Origin: Serratia quinivorans
GTDB lineage: Bacteria; Pseudomonadota; Gammaproteobacteria; Enterobacterales; Enterobacteriaceae
DNA length: 64,000 nt
NCBI RefSeq assembly: GCF_946227985.1
Contig: NZ_CAMKGL010000003.1
Span: 248,001 to 312,000 of the forward strand
Direction of reading: 5' to 3'
A program made the translations under genes and the position numbers. How positions within the stretch are numbered: the first letter of the stretch is position 1; the number at the start of each line of letters is the position of its first letter. Positions 47,013 to 55,397 of this stretch are shown piece by piece. A model generated the notes under the pieces. It saw only the letters and a program-made list of their open reading frames with translations, was not told the DNA's origin and made no database searches.

Positions 47013-47780
47013 ATGAAAAAATTATTACCTCTCGCACTGCTGGTTGCCGCCGGGAGCGCCAGCGCTCAATCGCACCTGGATAAGGTGATCCAGCAGGGCA
47101 CACTGGAAGTGTGTACCACCGGCGATTACAAACCTTATACCTTCCTGAAAGAAGACGGCAGCTATGAAGGCATTGATATCGATATGGCGGAATCGCTGGC
47201 CAAAAGCCTGGGCGCCAAAGTGAAATGGGTAAAAACCAGTTGGAAAACCCTGACGCCGGACTTCGTCGCCGGTAAATGCGACATCGCCATGGGCGGTATC
47301 TCCGTCACGCTGCAGCGTCAAAGGCAGGTATTTTTCGCCGACATGCTGGATACCGACGGCAAGATCCCATTGGTACGCTGCACCGACGTGAAGAAATACC
47401 GCACCATCGACCAGATCAACAAACCGTCGGTGCGTCTGCTGGAGCCGGCGGGCGGTACCAATGAAGCCTTCGTGCACGCCTATCTGCCCAAGGCCAAACT
47501 GACGCTGACCCATGATAACGTGGGAATTTTCCAGCAGTTGGTCGACAAGAAAGCCGATGTGATGATCACCGACGCCTCCGAGGCGCTGTATCAGCAAAAG
47601 CGTTTCCCGAAACTGTGCGCGGTGAATCCCAAAAAACCGATGCAGTACGGCGAGAAGGCCTACATGCTGCCGCGTGATGATTTAAGCTGGAAATTGTATG
47701 TGGATCAGTGGCTGCACCTGTCCAAAGCGACCGGCGAGTATCAGAGCATTATCGATCAATGGCTGGCGGTAAAGAAATAA
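47013..47780 (+). CDS. Periplasmic solute-binding-fold protein resembling cyclohexadienyl dehydratase (PheC)
   Basis: A 255-residue protein with a Sec signal (1-18, LLPLALLVAAGSASA) and an SBP_bac_3 fold. The sequence follows Pseudomonas PheC, the periplasmic enzyme that converts prephenate to phenylpyruvate and arogenate to phenylalanine: CTTGDYKPYTF, GIDIDMAESLAKSLGAK, GGISVTLQRQRQVFF, PAGGTNEAF, FQQLVDKKADVMITDA and LYVDQWLHLSKATG all have close counterparts. The acidic residue in GGTNE, thought to be the catalytic acid in PheC, is kept. No permease or ATPase gene adjoins it. The alternative is an amino-acid ABC-transporter binding protein. Adjacent tyrB supports the dehydratase idea. Confidence 0.75.
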   Translation: MKKLLPLALLVAAGSASAQSHLDKVIQQGTLEVCTTGDYKPYTFLKEDGSYEGIDIDMAESLAKSLGAKVKWVKTSWKTLTPDFVAGKCDIAMGGISVTLQRQRQVFFADMLDTDGKIPLVRCTDVKKYRTIDQINKPSVRLLEPAGGTNEAFVHAYLPKAKLTLTHDNVGIFQQLVDKKADVMITDASEALYQQKRFPKLCAVNPKKPMQYGEKAYMLPRDDLSWKLYVDQWLHLSKATGEYQSIIDQWLAVKK

Positions 47781-47793
47781 CGCATTAATGATT

Positions 47794-47815
47794 GGGGCCG
47801 GCAGGCGCTGGCCCC
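47794..47815. terminator. Hairpin between the convergent PheC-like gene and alr
   Basis: GGGGCC pairs with GGCCCC across a ten-base loop that can form an inner stem (47794-47815). T-runs are poor on both sides. Confidence 0.5.
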
Positions 47816-47822
47816 TCACAGG

Positions 47823-48902
47823 CTATTCGCCGATGTATTCCATCGACACGCGCTGCGTCAGTTTGGTAATCAGTTCATAAGCGCTGATGCCGGTACAGTC
47901 GGCAATGCGTTCGACCGGTAAAGCCTGGCCCCACAGCACCACTTCATCGCCAACCTTATCGGTAGCCTCCGGCCCCAAATCGACCGACATCATGTCCATC
48001 GACACCCGACCGACTATCGGCACTTCACGGCCGTTAAGCCACACCGGTGTCCCCGTCGGTGCACTGCGCGGGTAGCCGTCGCCATAACCCATTGCCACCA
48101 CGCCCAAACGGGTATCACCTGCGCTAATCCAGGTGCCGCCGTAACCCACCGATTCACCGGCTTTGTGTTCACGCACCGCGATCAGGTTGGATTTAAGCGT
48201 CATGGCCGGTTGCAGGTCATACTGACAGCCTTGGGAACCTTCCATCGGTGAAACACCGTACAAGATAATGCCTGGGCGTACCCACTCGTTGTGCGCATCC
48301 GGCCACAGCAGGGTGCCACCGGAGGCGGCGATCGAACGCTGCCCCGGTTTACCGGCGGCAAAGCTTTCGAAACACTGTATTTGCTTGAGCGTAGTGTCCG
48401 ACTCAGGCTCATCGGCGCGGCTGAAATGGCTCATGAGATTGACCGGCTGCACCACGTTACGGCAGGCACTCAGACGCTGATAGAACGCCTCTGCCTGCTC
48501 CGGGCGCACGCCCAGACGATGCATGCCGGTATCGAGCTTCATCCACACCGGTACCGGTCGCGCCAACGTGGCCTGCTCCAGCGCTTCAAGCTGTTCGATG
48601 CTGTGTACGGCAGTTTCGATGTTGTTGGCCACCAACACCGGCAGATCTTCGGCACAGAAGAAACCTTCCAGCATCAGGATCGGTTTGACGATACCGCCGG
48701 AGCGCAGCATCAGCGCCTCGCCAATGCGCGCCACGCCGTAACAGTCGGCGTCTTGCAGGGTGTGCGCTGTTTCCAGCAGGCCATGTCCATAAGCGTTTGC
48801 TTTCACAACGGCAATCAGGCGACTTTGCGGCGCCTGGCGGCGCACCTGTTGCAGATTATGTCGCAGAGCGCGGCGATCGATTACAGCGGTTGCCGCTTTC
48901 AT
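47823..48902 (-). CDS. alr: Alanine racemase, biosynthetic
   Basis: A 359-residue PLP enzyme that interconverts L- and D-alanine for peptidoglycan, the same length as E. coli Alr. The PLP lysine is Lys34 in [10 protein letters not shown] and the opposing catalytic tyrosine is in VGYGGTW near residue 255. [13 protein letters not shown] and [15 protein letters not shown] are family motifs. It lies 17 bases after dnaB on the same strand. Confidence 0.98.
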   Translation of the reverse strand: MKAATAVIDRRALRHNLQQVRRQAPQSRLIAVVKANAYGHGLLETAHTLQDADCYGVARIGEALMLRSGGIVKPILMLEGFFCAEDLPVLVANNIETAVHSIEQLEALEQATLARPVPVWMKLDTGMHRLGVRPEQAEAFYQRLSACRNVVQPVNLMSHFSRADEPESDTTLKQIQCFESFAAGKPGQRSIAASGGTLLWPDAHNEWVRPGIILYGVSPMEGSQGCQYDLQPAMTLKSNLIAVREHKAGESVGYGGTWISAGDTRLGVVAMGYGDGYPRSAPTGTPVWLNGREVPIVGRVSMDMMSVDLGPEATDKVGDEVVLWGQALPVERIADCTGISAYELITKLTQRVSMEYIGE

Positions 48903-48919
48903 TTCAGTTCCTTAGCTGA

Positions 48920-50344
48920 TTATTCGTCATCATATTGTGGCCCCGCGTAATTATCAAAACGCGACCACTGGCCGTTAAAGGTCAGACGCACGGAACCGAT
49001 TGGGCCGTTACGTTGCTTACCTAAAATAATTTCGGCAATCCCTTTCAGATCGCTGTTCTCGTGATAAACCTCATCACGGTAGATGAACATAATCAGGTCG
49101 GCATCCTGCTCGATGGAACCGGACTCACGCAGGTCGGAGTTGACCGGGCGCTTGTCGGCACGCTGCTCCAGGCTTCGGTTCAACTGCGACAGCGCCACCA
49201 CCGGCACCTGCAGTTCTTTCGCCAACGCCTTGAGCGAACGGGAAATTTCAGCGATCTCCAGCGTACGGTTGTCGGACAAGGACGGCACACGCATCAGCTG
49301 CAGGTAGTCGATCATGATCAGGCTCAGGCCGTCATGTTCACGGAAAATACGGCGCGCACGGGAGCGAACTTCGGTTGGCGTCAGGCCGGAGGAGTCATCA
49401 ATGTACATATTGCGCTTCTCCAGCAGGATACCCATGGTGCTGGAAATTCGCGCCCAGTCCTCGTCATCGAGCTGGCCGGTACGAATACGCGTCTGGTCTA
49501 CACGCGAAAGCGACGCCAGCATACGCATCATGATCTGGTTGCCTGGCATCTCAAGGCTGAAGATCAGTACCGGCTTTTCCTGCGTCATCGCGGCGTGTTC
49601 GCACAGGTTCATGGCGAAGGTAGTTTTACCCATCGAAGGACGGGCGGCGACGATGATCAGATCCGATTTCTGCAAACCGGCGGTTTTCTTATTGAGATCC
49701 TGATAGCCGGTATCTACCCCGGTAACGCCATCGTGTGGCTGCTGATACAGCTGTTCTATGCGCGCAACGGTATCTTCCAGGATACGCTCAATGCCTTTCG
49801 GGCCTTCATCTTTGCTGGCCCGGTTTTCCGCGATTTGGAACACCCGTGATTCGGCCAGATCGAGCAGGTCTTCACTGCTGCGACCCTGTGGATCGTAACC
49901 GGCGTCGGCGATTTCATTGGCTACCGAGATCATCTCACGCACTACCGCACGTTCACGCACGATATCTGCATAAGCACCGATGTTGGCAGCACTTGGAGTG
50001 TTTTTCGATAATTCGGCCAGGTAGGCGAAGCCCCCGACGGAATCGAGTTCACCGCGCTGTTCCAGCGATTCGGACAGGGTGATCAGGTCGATCGGTCGGC
50101 TCATTTCCAGCAGGCGCTGCATCTCGGTAAAGATCAGGCGATGCGGGCGGCTGAAGAAATCGTTGGAGACTACGCGTTCGGACACGTTGTCCCAACGTTC
50201 GTTATCCAGCATCAAACCGCCCAACACGGACTGTTCCGCCTCCAGCGAATGTGGCGGCATCTTCAGCCCTTCCATCTGGCGGTCTCTTGGGCGCTCTTTG
50301 GCTTCGTCTGCGTTTGTTCTGTTGGTTGGTTTTTTTCCTGCCAT
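48920..50344 (-). CDS. dnaB: Replicative DNA helicase DnaB
   Basis: A 474-residue hexameric 5'-3' helicase. The N-terminal domain (PPHSLEAEQSVLGGLMLDNERWD) is followed by the RecA-like motor with Walker A ARPSMGKTTFAMNL, Walker B LIMIDYLQLM and the arginine-finger region near the C-terminus. No intein interrupts it. It is divergent from qorA and co-oriented with alr. Confidence 0.98.
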   Translation of the reverse strand: MAGKKPTNRTNADEAKERPRDRQMEGLKMPPHSLEAEQSVLGGLMLDNERWDNVSERVVSNDFFSRPHRLIFTEMQRLLEMSRPIDLITLSESLEQRGELDSVGGFAYLAELSKNTPSAANIGAYADIVRERAVVREMISVANEIADAGYDPQGRSSEDLLDLAESRVFQIAENRASKDEGPKGIERILEDTVARIEQLYQQPHDGVTGVDTGYQDLNKKTAGLQKSDLIIVAARPSMGKTTFAMNLCEHAAMTQEKPVLIFSLEMPGNQIMMRMLASLSRVDQTRIRTGQLDDEDWARISSTMGILLEKRNMYIDDSSGLTPTEVRSRARRIFREHDGLSLIMIDYLQLMRVPSLSDNRTLEIAEISRSLKALAKELQVPVVALSQLNRSLEQRADKRPVNSDLRESGSIEQDADLIMFIYRDEVYHENSDLKGIAEIILGKQRNGPIGSVRLTFNGQWSRFDNYAGPQYDDE

Positions 50345-50520
50345 GAAACGTATTCTTTATCCGGTGGCGAATGGAGGATCCTGACGCGAGAGTATACGTG
50401 ATTTTTAGCTGTGATTCCTGCGCATAACAGATGCAAAAAGTATCAAGCCCCCCAGGGCAAACTGGATCGCCGATGCTAAAACGCGTAGGGTGAAATCAGA
50501 CCCCCACACGAGGTAATGAA

Positions 50521-51504
50521 ATGGCAAAGCGCATTCAATTCTCCGCCACCGGCGGCCCGGAAGTCTTGCAATACGTTGATTTTACCCCCGTAGACCCGGC
50601 AGCCGGTGAGGTGCAAATCGAGAACAAGGCGATCGGCATCAACTATATCGACACCTACGTGCGCAGCGGTCTGTACCCGCCCGCCAAGCTGCCGAGCGGG
50701 TTGGGCACTGAGGCTGCCGGGGTAGTCACCAAGGTCGGTGCCGGTGTCAGCGTGCTGAAACCGGGTGACCGGGTGGTGTATGCCCAGTCGACGCTTGGCG
50801 CCTACAGCGACGTGCACAACGTTTCGCAGGAAAAAGTGGCATTGCTACCGCATAACCTGAGCTTTGAGCAGGGCGCAGCCTCTTTCCTGAAAGGGTTGAC
50901 GGTGCATTATTTGCTGCGCCAAACCCATGAGGTGCAACCGGGTGAAGTGTTCCTGTTTCATGCCGCCGCAGGGGGAGTTGGGCTGATTGCCTGCCAGTGG
51001 GCTAAAGCGCTCGGGGCAAAACTTATCGGTAGCGTCGGCTCCGATGAAAAGGCCGAACTGGCGAAGCACGCCGGCGCCTGGGCAACCATCAATTACCATA
51101 AAGAAGATATCGCACAGCGCGTGTCTGAGCTGACACAGGGCGAGAAAGTCGGCGTCGTTTACGACTCGGTAGGCCAAAGTACCTGGCAGGCCTCGCTTAA
51201 CAGCCTGAAGCGGCGTGGGCTAATGGTGAGCTTTGGCAATGCCTCCGGCCCTGTCACCGGTGTTGATCTGGCGCTGCTGAACCAAAAAGGCTCACTGTAC
51301 GTCACCCGCCCTTCGCTTAACGGCTACATTACCAACCGCGCTGAACTGCAGTATGCCAGCAATGAGCTTTTTTCATTGATCGGCAGCGGGGCTATCAAAG
51401 TCGATGTGAAGGAAGAGCAAAAGTTTGCGCTGGCCGATGCACAACGCGCGCATCAGGTGCTGGAAAGCCGCAACACCAGCGGTTCAAGCTTGCTGATCCC
51501 CTGA
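50521..51504 (+). CDS. qorA: Quinone oxidoreductase 1
   Basis: A 327-residue NADPH-dependent quinone reductase of the zeta-crystallin MDR type, the same length as E. coli QorA. Motifs are INYIDTYVRSGLYPP, GLGTEAAGVV, the cofactor-binding HAAAGGVGLIACQWAKALGA and the C-terminal RNTSGSSLLIP. There are no zinc ligands. It starts behind an ACGAGGTAATGAA leader, is divergent from dnaB, and has its own terminator. Confidence 0.97.
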   Translation: MAKRIQFSATGGPEVLQYVDFTPVDPAAGEVQIENKAIGINYIDTYVRSGLYPPAKLPSGLGTEAAGVVTKVGAGVSVLKPGDRVVYAQSTLGAYSDVHNVSQEKVALLPHNLSFEQGAASFLKGLTVHYLLRQTHEVQPGEVFLFHAAAGGVGLIACQWAKALGAKLIGSVGSDEKAELAKHAGAWATINYHKEDIAQRVSELTQGEKVGVVYDSVGQSTWQASLNSLKRRGLMVSFGNASGPVTGVDLALLNQKGSLYVTRPSLNGYITNRAELQYASNELFSLIGSGAIKVDVKEEQKFALADAQRAHQVLESRNTSGSSLLIP

Positions 51505-51518
51505 TCACCGGCAAAAGA

Positions 51519-51545
51519 AAAGGGCCCCGTAAGGAGCCCTTTCTA
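51519..51545 (+). terminator. Rho-independent terminator of qorA
   Basis: AAAGGGC (51519-51525) pairs with GCCCTTT (51536-51542), followed by a short T-containing tail. Confidence 0.75.
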
Positions 51546-51807
51546 TTACTGCGTTTGTAGGGGTAGAGCAGAGTCCGCCAGAAACAGGGGGTTGCTTGAG
51601 CAACACTCGTATTGGATCAGTGTCTCTTGCGGTGATGAAATAGGTCGCATCGCTGCATCGACGAATATCCTAACAGCCCGGAAAGGCAAAAAACATGGCT
51701 AATGCGGCGCATTAGCATTTAAAGCGCCAAGCTGTGATCGCTGCCGCATTCAGAACAAGTCTGTTGCGTAGATTTCAGCGTGACCGACTGATTATTCAAC
51801 AAAAAAA
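51546..51807. other. qorA-pspG spacer with probable pspG terminator
   Basis: About 260 bases between convergent genes, with no credible gene. A 9-bp stem GCTAATGCG / CGCATTAGC (51698-51716) is followed on the minus strand by CATGTTTTTTG, a good intrinsic terminator about 90 bases after the pspG stop. A small GTTGCTTGAGCAAC hairpin lies near 51591-51604. The rest is unexplained. Confidence 0.55.
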
Positions 51808-52026
51808 TCAGTAGCGGCGTATTTGCGGTTTCTGCATCGAACGGTAAATCCAGACACCTACCACAGCCAGAATCAACCACGGCAGCAGCTTAATCACCAT
51901 CGCAAACAGACCACCGAGTAACATAAACGCCGCCGCCACCAGCAACGCGGCAAACACGCCCAGCAGTGAAATCCCGGTCACCATCAGCATCACAACAAAG
52001 CCGACCAGAAAGAAGAGTTCCAACAT
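51808..52026 (-). CDS. pspG: Phage shock protein G
   Basis: A 72-residue inner-membrane protein of the phage-shock (Psp) envelope-stress response, slightly shorter than the 80 residues of E. coli. Two to three hydrophobic segments are visible (LELFFLVGFVVMLMVTGISLLG, ALLVAAAFMLLGGLFAM, LLPWLILAVVGVWIY). The ATG at 52026 has a strong AAGGAG site; the frame opens 18 bases earlier. A sigma-54 promoter lies about 40 bases upstream, as expected for a PspF target. Confidence 0.94.
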   Translation of the reverse strand: MLELFFLVGFVVMLMVTGISLLGVFAALLVAAAFMLLGGLFAMVIKLLPWLILAVVGVWIYRSMQKPQIRRY

Positions 52027-52066
52027 GATTTTGCTCCTTCGCAAAACAAAGTATCTGCTGAGCTAT

Positions 52067-52082
52067 TACAAGAAGCGTGCCA
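52067..52082 (-). promoter_or_regulatory. Sigma-54 promoter of pspG
   Basis: On the minus strand the sequence TGGCAC-GCTTC-TTGTA matches the -24/-12 consensus TGGCAC-N5-TTGCA at all but one position. It ends about 40 bases upstream of the pspG start, which is where PspF-activated transcription would begin. Upstream, CTGACTAAAAGTTAGC (about 52157-52172) could contribute to enhancer binding, but this is not certain. Confidence 0.88.
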
Positions 52083-52185
52083 GACCGGAGTGGAAACTAA
52101 GTGACTGAAATTAAAAAAAAGGCACATCACACAACGCGACATGCCTGGTCAAAAATGCTAACTTTTAGTCAGATATTTATGTCGA

Positions 52186-53196
52186 TTACGCCATTTCGGT
52201 ACGCGGCAAGCGCACCAAGTCCAGTGCCTGCTCAACCACGCGCGCATCAGCCCCTGGCTTATGGGCATTTTCGCTCAGGTGGCGACGCCACTGACGCGCG
52301 CCCGGTACGCCCTGGAACAGGCCCAAAATATGGCGGGTGATATGGCCCAAATAGGTGCCGTTCGACAGTTCACGTTCGATGTAAGGGTACAGCGACTCAA
52401 TAATCGCCACGCTGTCCATCACGTCGGTCTGGCGACCGAACAGTTCACTGTCGACCCGCGCCAGAATGCCTGGGTTCTGATAGGCTTCGCGCCCCATCAT
52501 TACGCCGTCCAGATGCTGTAGATGCTGCTTCGCCTCTTCCAGCGTTTTCACCCCGCCATTGATGGCCAGAGTCAGTTCTGGGAAATCACGTTTTAACTGA
52601 TAGACACGCGGATAATCCAGCGGTGGCACTTCACGATTCTCTTTCGGGCTCAGGCCCGACAGCCAGGCTTTGCGCGCATGAATGGTGAACATATCGCATT
52701 CACCGCGTCCGGCAACGGTGGCGATAAAATCACACAGAAACTCATAGCTGTCCTGGTCATCAATGCCGATACGGGTTTTCACCGTCACCGGGATCGACAC
52801 CACGTCACGCATTGCCTTGATGCAGTCGGCAACCAACGTTGCCTGCCCCATCAGACAGGCACCGAACATCCCATTCTGCACCCGATCGGACGGACAACCG
52901 ACGTTAAGATTAATCTCGTCGTAGCCGCGCTGCTCGGCCAATTTGGCACAGTGCGCCAACGCGGCCGGATCGCTACCGCCCAGCTGCAGCGCCACCGGAT
53001 GTTCTTCTTCGCTGTAGGCCAGATAGTCGCCCTTGCCGTGGATAATCGCGCCGGTAGTCACCATCTCGGTATACAGCAGTGTTTCCTTGGTCAGCAGGCG
53101 GTGGAAGTAACGGCAATGACGATCGGTCCAGTCGAGCATCGGCGCGATGGAGAAACGATTGGCGGCGTATTTTGGAGCGTTGTTGTCTGTCGTCAT
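52186..53196 (-). CDS. dusA: tRNA-dihydrouridine(20/20a) synthase
   Basis: A 336-residue flavoenzyme that forms dihydrouridine at tRNA positions 20 and 20a. FMN-binding [16 protein letters not shown], the catalytic cysteine in [13 protein letters not shown], the GACLMGQ loop and the C-terminal [20 protein letters not shown] are characteristic. It is upstream of pspG on the same strand but separated from it by about 160 bases that contain the pspG promoter. Confidence 0.97.
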   Translation of the reverse strand: MTTDNNAPKYAANRFSIAPMLDWTDRHCRYFHRLLTKETLLYTEMVTTGAIIHGKGDYLAYSEEEHPVALQLGGSDPAALAHCAKLAEQRGYDEINLNVGCPSDRVQNGMFGACLMGQATLVADCIKAMRDVVSIPVTVKTRIGIDDQDSYEFLCDFIATVAGRGECDMFTIHARKAWLSGLSPKENREVPPLDYPRVYQLKRDFPELTLAINGGVKTLEEAKQHLQHLDGVMMGREAYQNPGILARVDSELFGRQTDVMDSVAIIESLYPYIERELSNGTYLGHITRHILGLFQGVPGARQWRRHLSENAHKPGADARVVEQALDLVRLPRTEMA

Positions 53197-53401
53197 GCTG
53201 GGTTACTGGCTACCTGATTCTGTCTGGTTTCAACGAACGGCATGCTGCCGCAAACGGCTATTATAGCGACAATCGACGGCGTTGGGAAAACCGCTGTACC
53301 GCCCGGTTAAAAAAGCCCCCGAAAAAACGAATAAAAAAGCCCTGTCGGGTGTTCACTCGACAGGGGTGCAGCTCTGCGCCCTTCCCAATGAGGAAATAAC
53401 C

Positions 53402-53935
53402 ATGAACAGTTTCGTTAAACGCCTGCTGCTGCCGGTCATTGCCGGTTCTCTGCTGCTCTCCGGTGCGGCCCTGGCGATGGGCGGTGACGGTAGCGGCCAG
53501 ACCACCCCCACCTGTCCGAAAGGCCAAATATACGATACCAAAACCAAGACCTGCATGGTGGATAAAGGCAGCATGATCGGCGACAACGATAGAGCGAATT
53601 ATGCCTATTCGCTGGCAAAAAGCGGCCGCTATCAGGAAGCCCTCGATGTGCTCAATACCCTGAAGGATCCTAACACCGCGGTTGCACTGAACTACCGCGG
53701 CTACGCCACCCGCAAGCTCGGCCGCACCGATGAAGGGATCGGCTACTATTTAAAATCAGTAGCGCTTGATCCGAAATACCCAAAAGTCCGTGAATATCTG
53801 GGTGAAGCCTATATGGTCAAGGGCCGTCAGGATTTGGCGAAAGAGCAACTGAAGGTGATCCAGTCGCTCTGCGGCACCGGCTGTGAAGAGTACCGCGATC
53901 TGGCGGCAGCCATCGATCACCACCCAGAATCATGA
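53402..53935 (+). CDS. Exported tetratricopeptide-repeat protein of the ECF sigma operon
   Basis: A 177-residue protein with a signal peptide (about 1-23, LLLPVIAGSLLLSGAALA). A cysteine pair in the N-terminal linker (PTCPKGQIYDTKTKTCMV) is followed by TPR helices (ANYAYSLAKSGRYQEALDVL, NYRGYATRKLGRTDEGIGYY, YLGEAYMVKGRQDLAKEQL) and a C-terminal CGTGCEEY cysteine pair. The two cysteine pairs suggest disulfides in the periplasm. The ATG at 53402 follows GAGGAAA. It is the first gene of an operon with the sigma and anti-sigma genes, with a 23-base gap. Function unknown. Confidence 0.85.
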   Translation: MNSFVKRLLLPVIAGSLLLSGAALAMGGDGSGQTTPTCPKGQIYDTKTKTCMVDKGSMIGDNDRANYAYSLAKSGRYQEALDVLNTLKDPNTAVALNYRGYATRKLGRTDEGIGYYLKSVALDPKYPKVREYLGEAYMVKGRQDLAKEQLKVIQSLCGTGCEEYRDLAAAIDHHPES

Positions 53936-53958
53936 TCTAGCCTGGCCCGGAGGTAAAC

Positions 53959-54471
53959 ATCAGTAGCGACGCGATCCGTAACGAAATCGGCCAGTATCTT
54001 TCCCGCCTGTGGCGCTATGGCCTGGTGCTTTCTCACCGGCGGGATGTTGCCGACGATTTGGTTCAAGCCACCTGCGTGCGTGCGCTGGAACGCGCCGCAC
54101 AGTTTGCCGTGGGCACGCGGATGGACCGCTGGTTGTTTGCGATCCTTCATTCTATCTGGCTTAACGAGACTCGCGCCCAGCATATCCGCCAGGGGCAGGG
54201 TTTTGTCGACGTCGACGAACTGACCGGGCAGGAAAACAGCGAAGAGCCGATTTGGGCTAATGAGGTGATGCTGCGGGTTAACCGTCTGCCGGAGGCGCAG
54301 CGCAATACGCTGTTTCTGGTCTATGTGGAGGAGCTGTCTTACCGTGAAGCCGCCGAGGTACTTGGCGTGCCCATCGGCACCATCATGAGTCGTCTGGCAG
54401 CGGCGCGCCTGAGATTGGCAAACGACAGCGTGCTGCAAACCCGTTCACCCCAGGCAAAAGGAGAACAATAA
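53959..54471 (+). CDS. ECF-type RNA polymerase sigma factor with apparent AUC start
   Basis: A 170-residue ECF sigma factor. Region 2 reads RRDVADDLVQATCVRALERAAQF and DRWLFAILHSIWLNETRA; region 4 reads LPEAQRNTLFLVYVEELSYREAAEVLGVPIGTIMSRLAAARLRL. The open frame has no ATG, GTG or TTG at its expected beginning. A textbook GGAGG five to six bases upstream points to codon ATC at 53959 (ISSDAIRNEIGQYLSRL). The first usual start codon, GTG at 54025, has no ribosome-binding site and would remove part of region 2. The gene is either translated from AUC or carries a start-codon mutation. It is coupled to the anti-sigma gene (TAATG). Confidence 0.85.
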   Translation: MSSDAIRNEIGQYLSRLWRYGLVLSHRRDVADDLVQATCVRALERAAQFAVGTRMDRWLFAILHSIWLNETRAQHIRQGQGFVDVDELTGQENSEEPIWANEVMLRVNRLPEAQRNTLFLVYVEELSYREAAEVLGVPIGTIMSRLAAARLRLANDSVLQTRSPQAKGEQ

Positions 54472-55229
54472 TGAGCTCAACCTACGCTGCGGATGAACTG
54501 CTGGTCGCCTATCTGGACAATCAATTGGACCCACGGCAGCGCCAGCTTCTGGAACAGCGTCTGATCGATGAACCCGCGCTGGCAGAACGTTTGTCGTTAT
54601 TGGCACGCAGCACCCTGCCTTTTAAGCAGGCATTTGCCCCATTGCTTGATGAGGCGCCGGTACAACGTCTGCACTCCGCAGGCCCCCTTACCGCCCCAGT
54701 GCCACAGCGCGGTATCAGTCGGCGCAGCCTGATCGCCGCCGCCGTTGGTTTTCTGGCACTCGGCATCGCCGGCGATCGCGCTTATTTACAGCTCAGCCAG
54801 CCCGAAGACAACTGGCGCGGTCTGGTCGCCCAATATATGGCACTGTACACGCCGGAAACGCTGGCAGGCTTCGATGATACGACAACACAGATTGCCCATC
54901 AGCTACAGCAAACCGGCGATCGGCTGGGCATCGCACTCTCGGTACCGAAGTTAATGTTGAGCGGCGCCGAGCTGAAAAACGCTCGCATGCTGGCTTATGA
55001 CGATCGGCGTATCGCTCAATTAACCTGGCTGGATGCACAATTCGGTGCGCTGGCGCTGTGTATTGTTCAGCAACCGGGCAAGCCGCAGTCCGCCCAAAGC
55101 GAGCGCCGCCAGGGGATGAACGTGGTCTACTGGGCCGATGGCCGTCATGGTTTTATGCTGATAGGCCATAATCCTGCGCCGGAAATGGCCGCGCTGGCAG
55201 AGCGCTTGCAGCACTCACTTGCCGGCTAA
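54471..55229 (+). CDS. Anti-sigma factor, single-pass membrane protein
   Basis: A 252-residue protein whose start overlaps the sigma stop by one base (TAATG). The N-terminal cytoplasmic part (ADELLVAYLDNQLDPRQRQLLEQRL) resembles anti-sigma domains but has no HxxxCxxC zinc motif. One membrane helix is at about 84-101 (RRSLIAAAVGFLALGIAG). The remaining 150 residues should be periplasmic and resemble the FecR/ChrR-independent anti-sigma C-domains annotated only generally. It is expected to hold the sigma factor inactive until an envelope signal. The signal and regulon are unknown. Confidence 0.82.
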   Translation: MSSTYAADELLVAYLDNQLDPRQRQLLEQRLIDEPALAERLSLLARSTLPFKQAFAPLLDEAPVQRLHSAGPLTAPVPQRGISRRSLIAAAVGFLALGIAGDRAYLQLSQPEDNWRGLVAQYMALYTPETLAGFDDTTTQIAHQLQQTGDRLGIALSVPKLMLSGAELKNARMLAYDDRRIAQLTWLDAQFGALALCIVQQPGKPQSAQSERRQGMNVVYWADGRHGFMLIGHNPAPEMAALAERLQHSLAG

Positions 55230-55397
55230 GGATCCACTGTCTCCGGCGCTCCAAATGTGAACATCGTCACACTCGTGACTGGCAGCAGGCGGTAAACCAG
55301 CCGATTAGTGCGCCATATCAGAGGAAACGGGGCCGACTCTCGGCGATTTGACTGAAGCATGGTAAAATCGGCTTTTTTACGTACCGGGAAATTTGCC

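Noticed and set aside
54025-54471. Sigma factor starting at GTG 54025
   Set aside because: No ribosome-binding site at this codon and it would remove part of region 2, whereas a strong GGAGG lies upstream at about 53949-53953 before ATC 53959.
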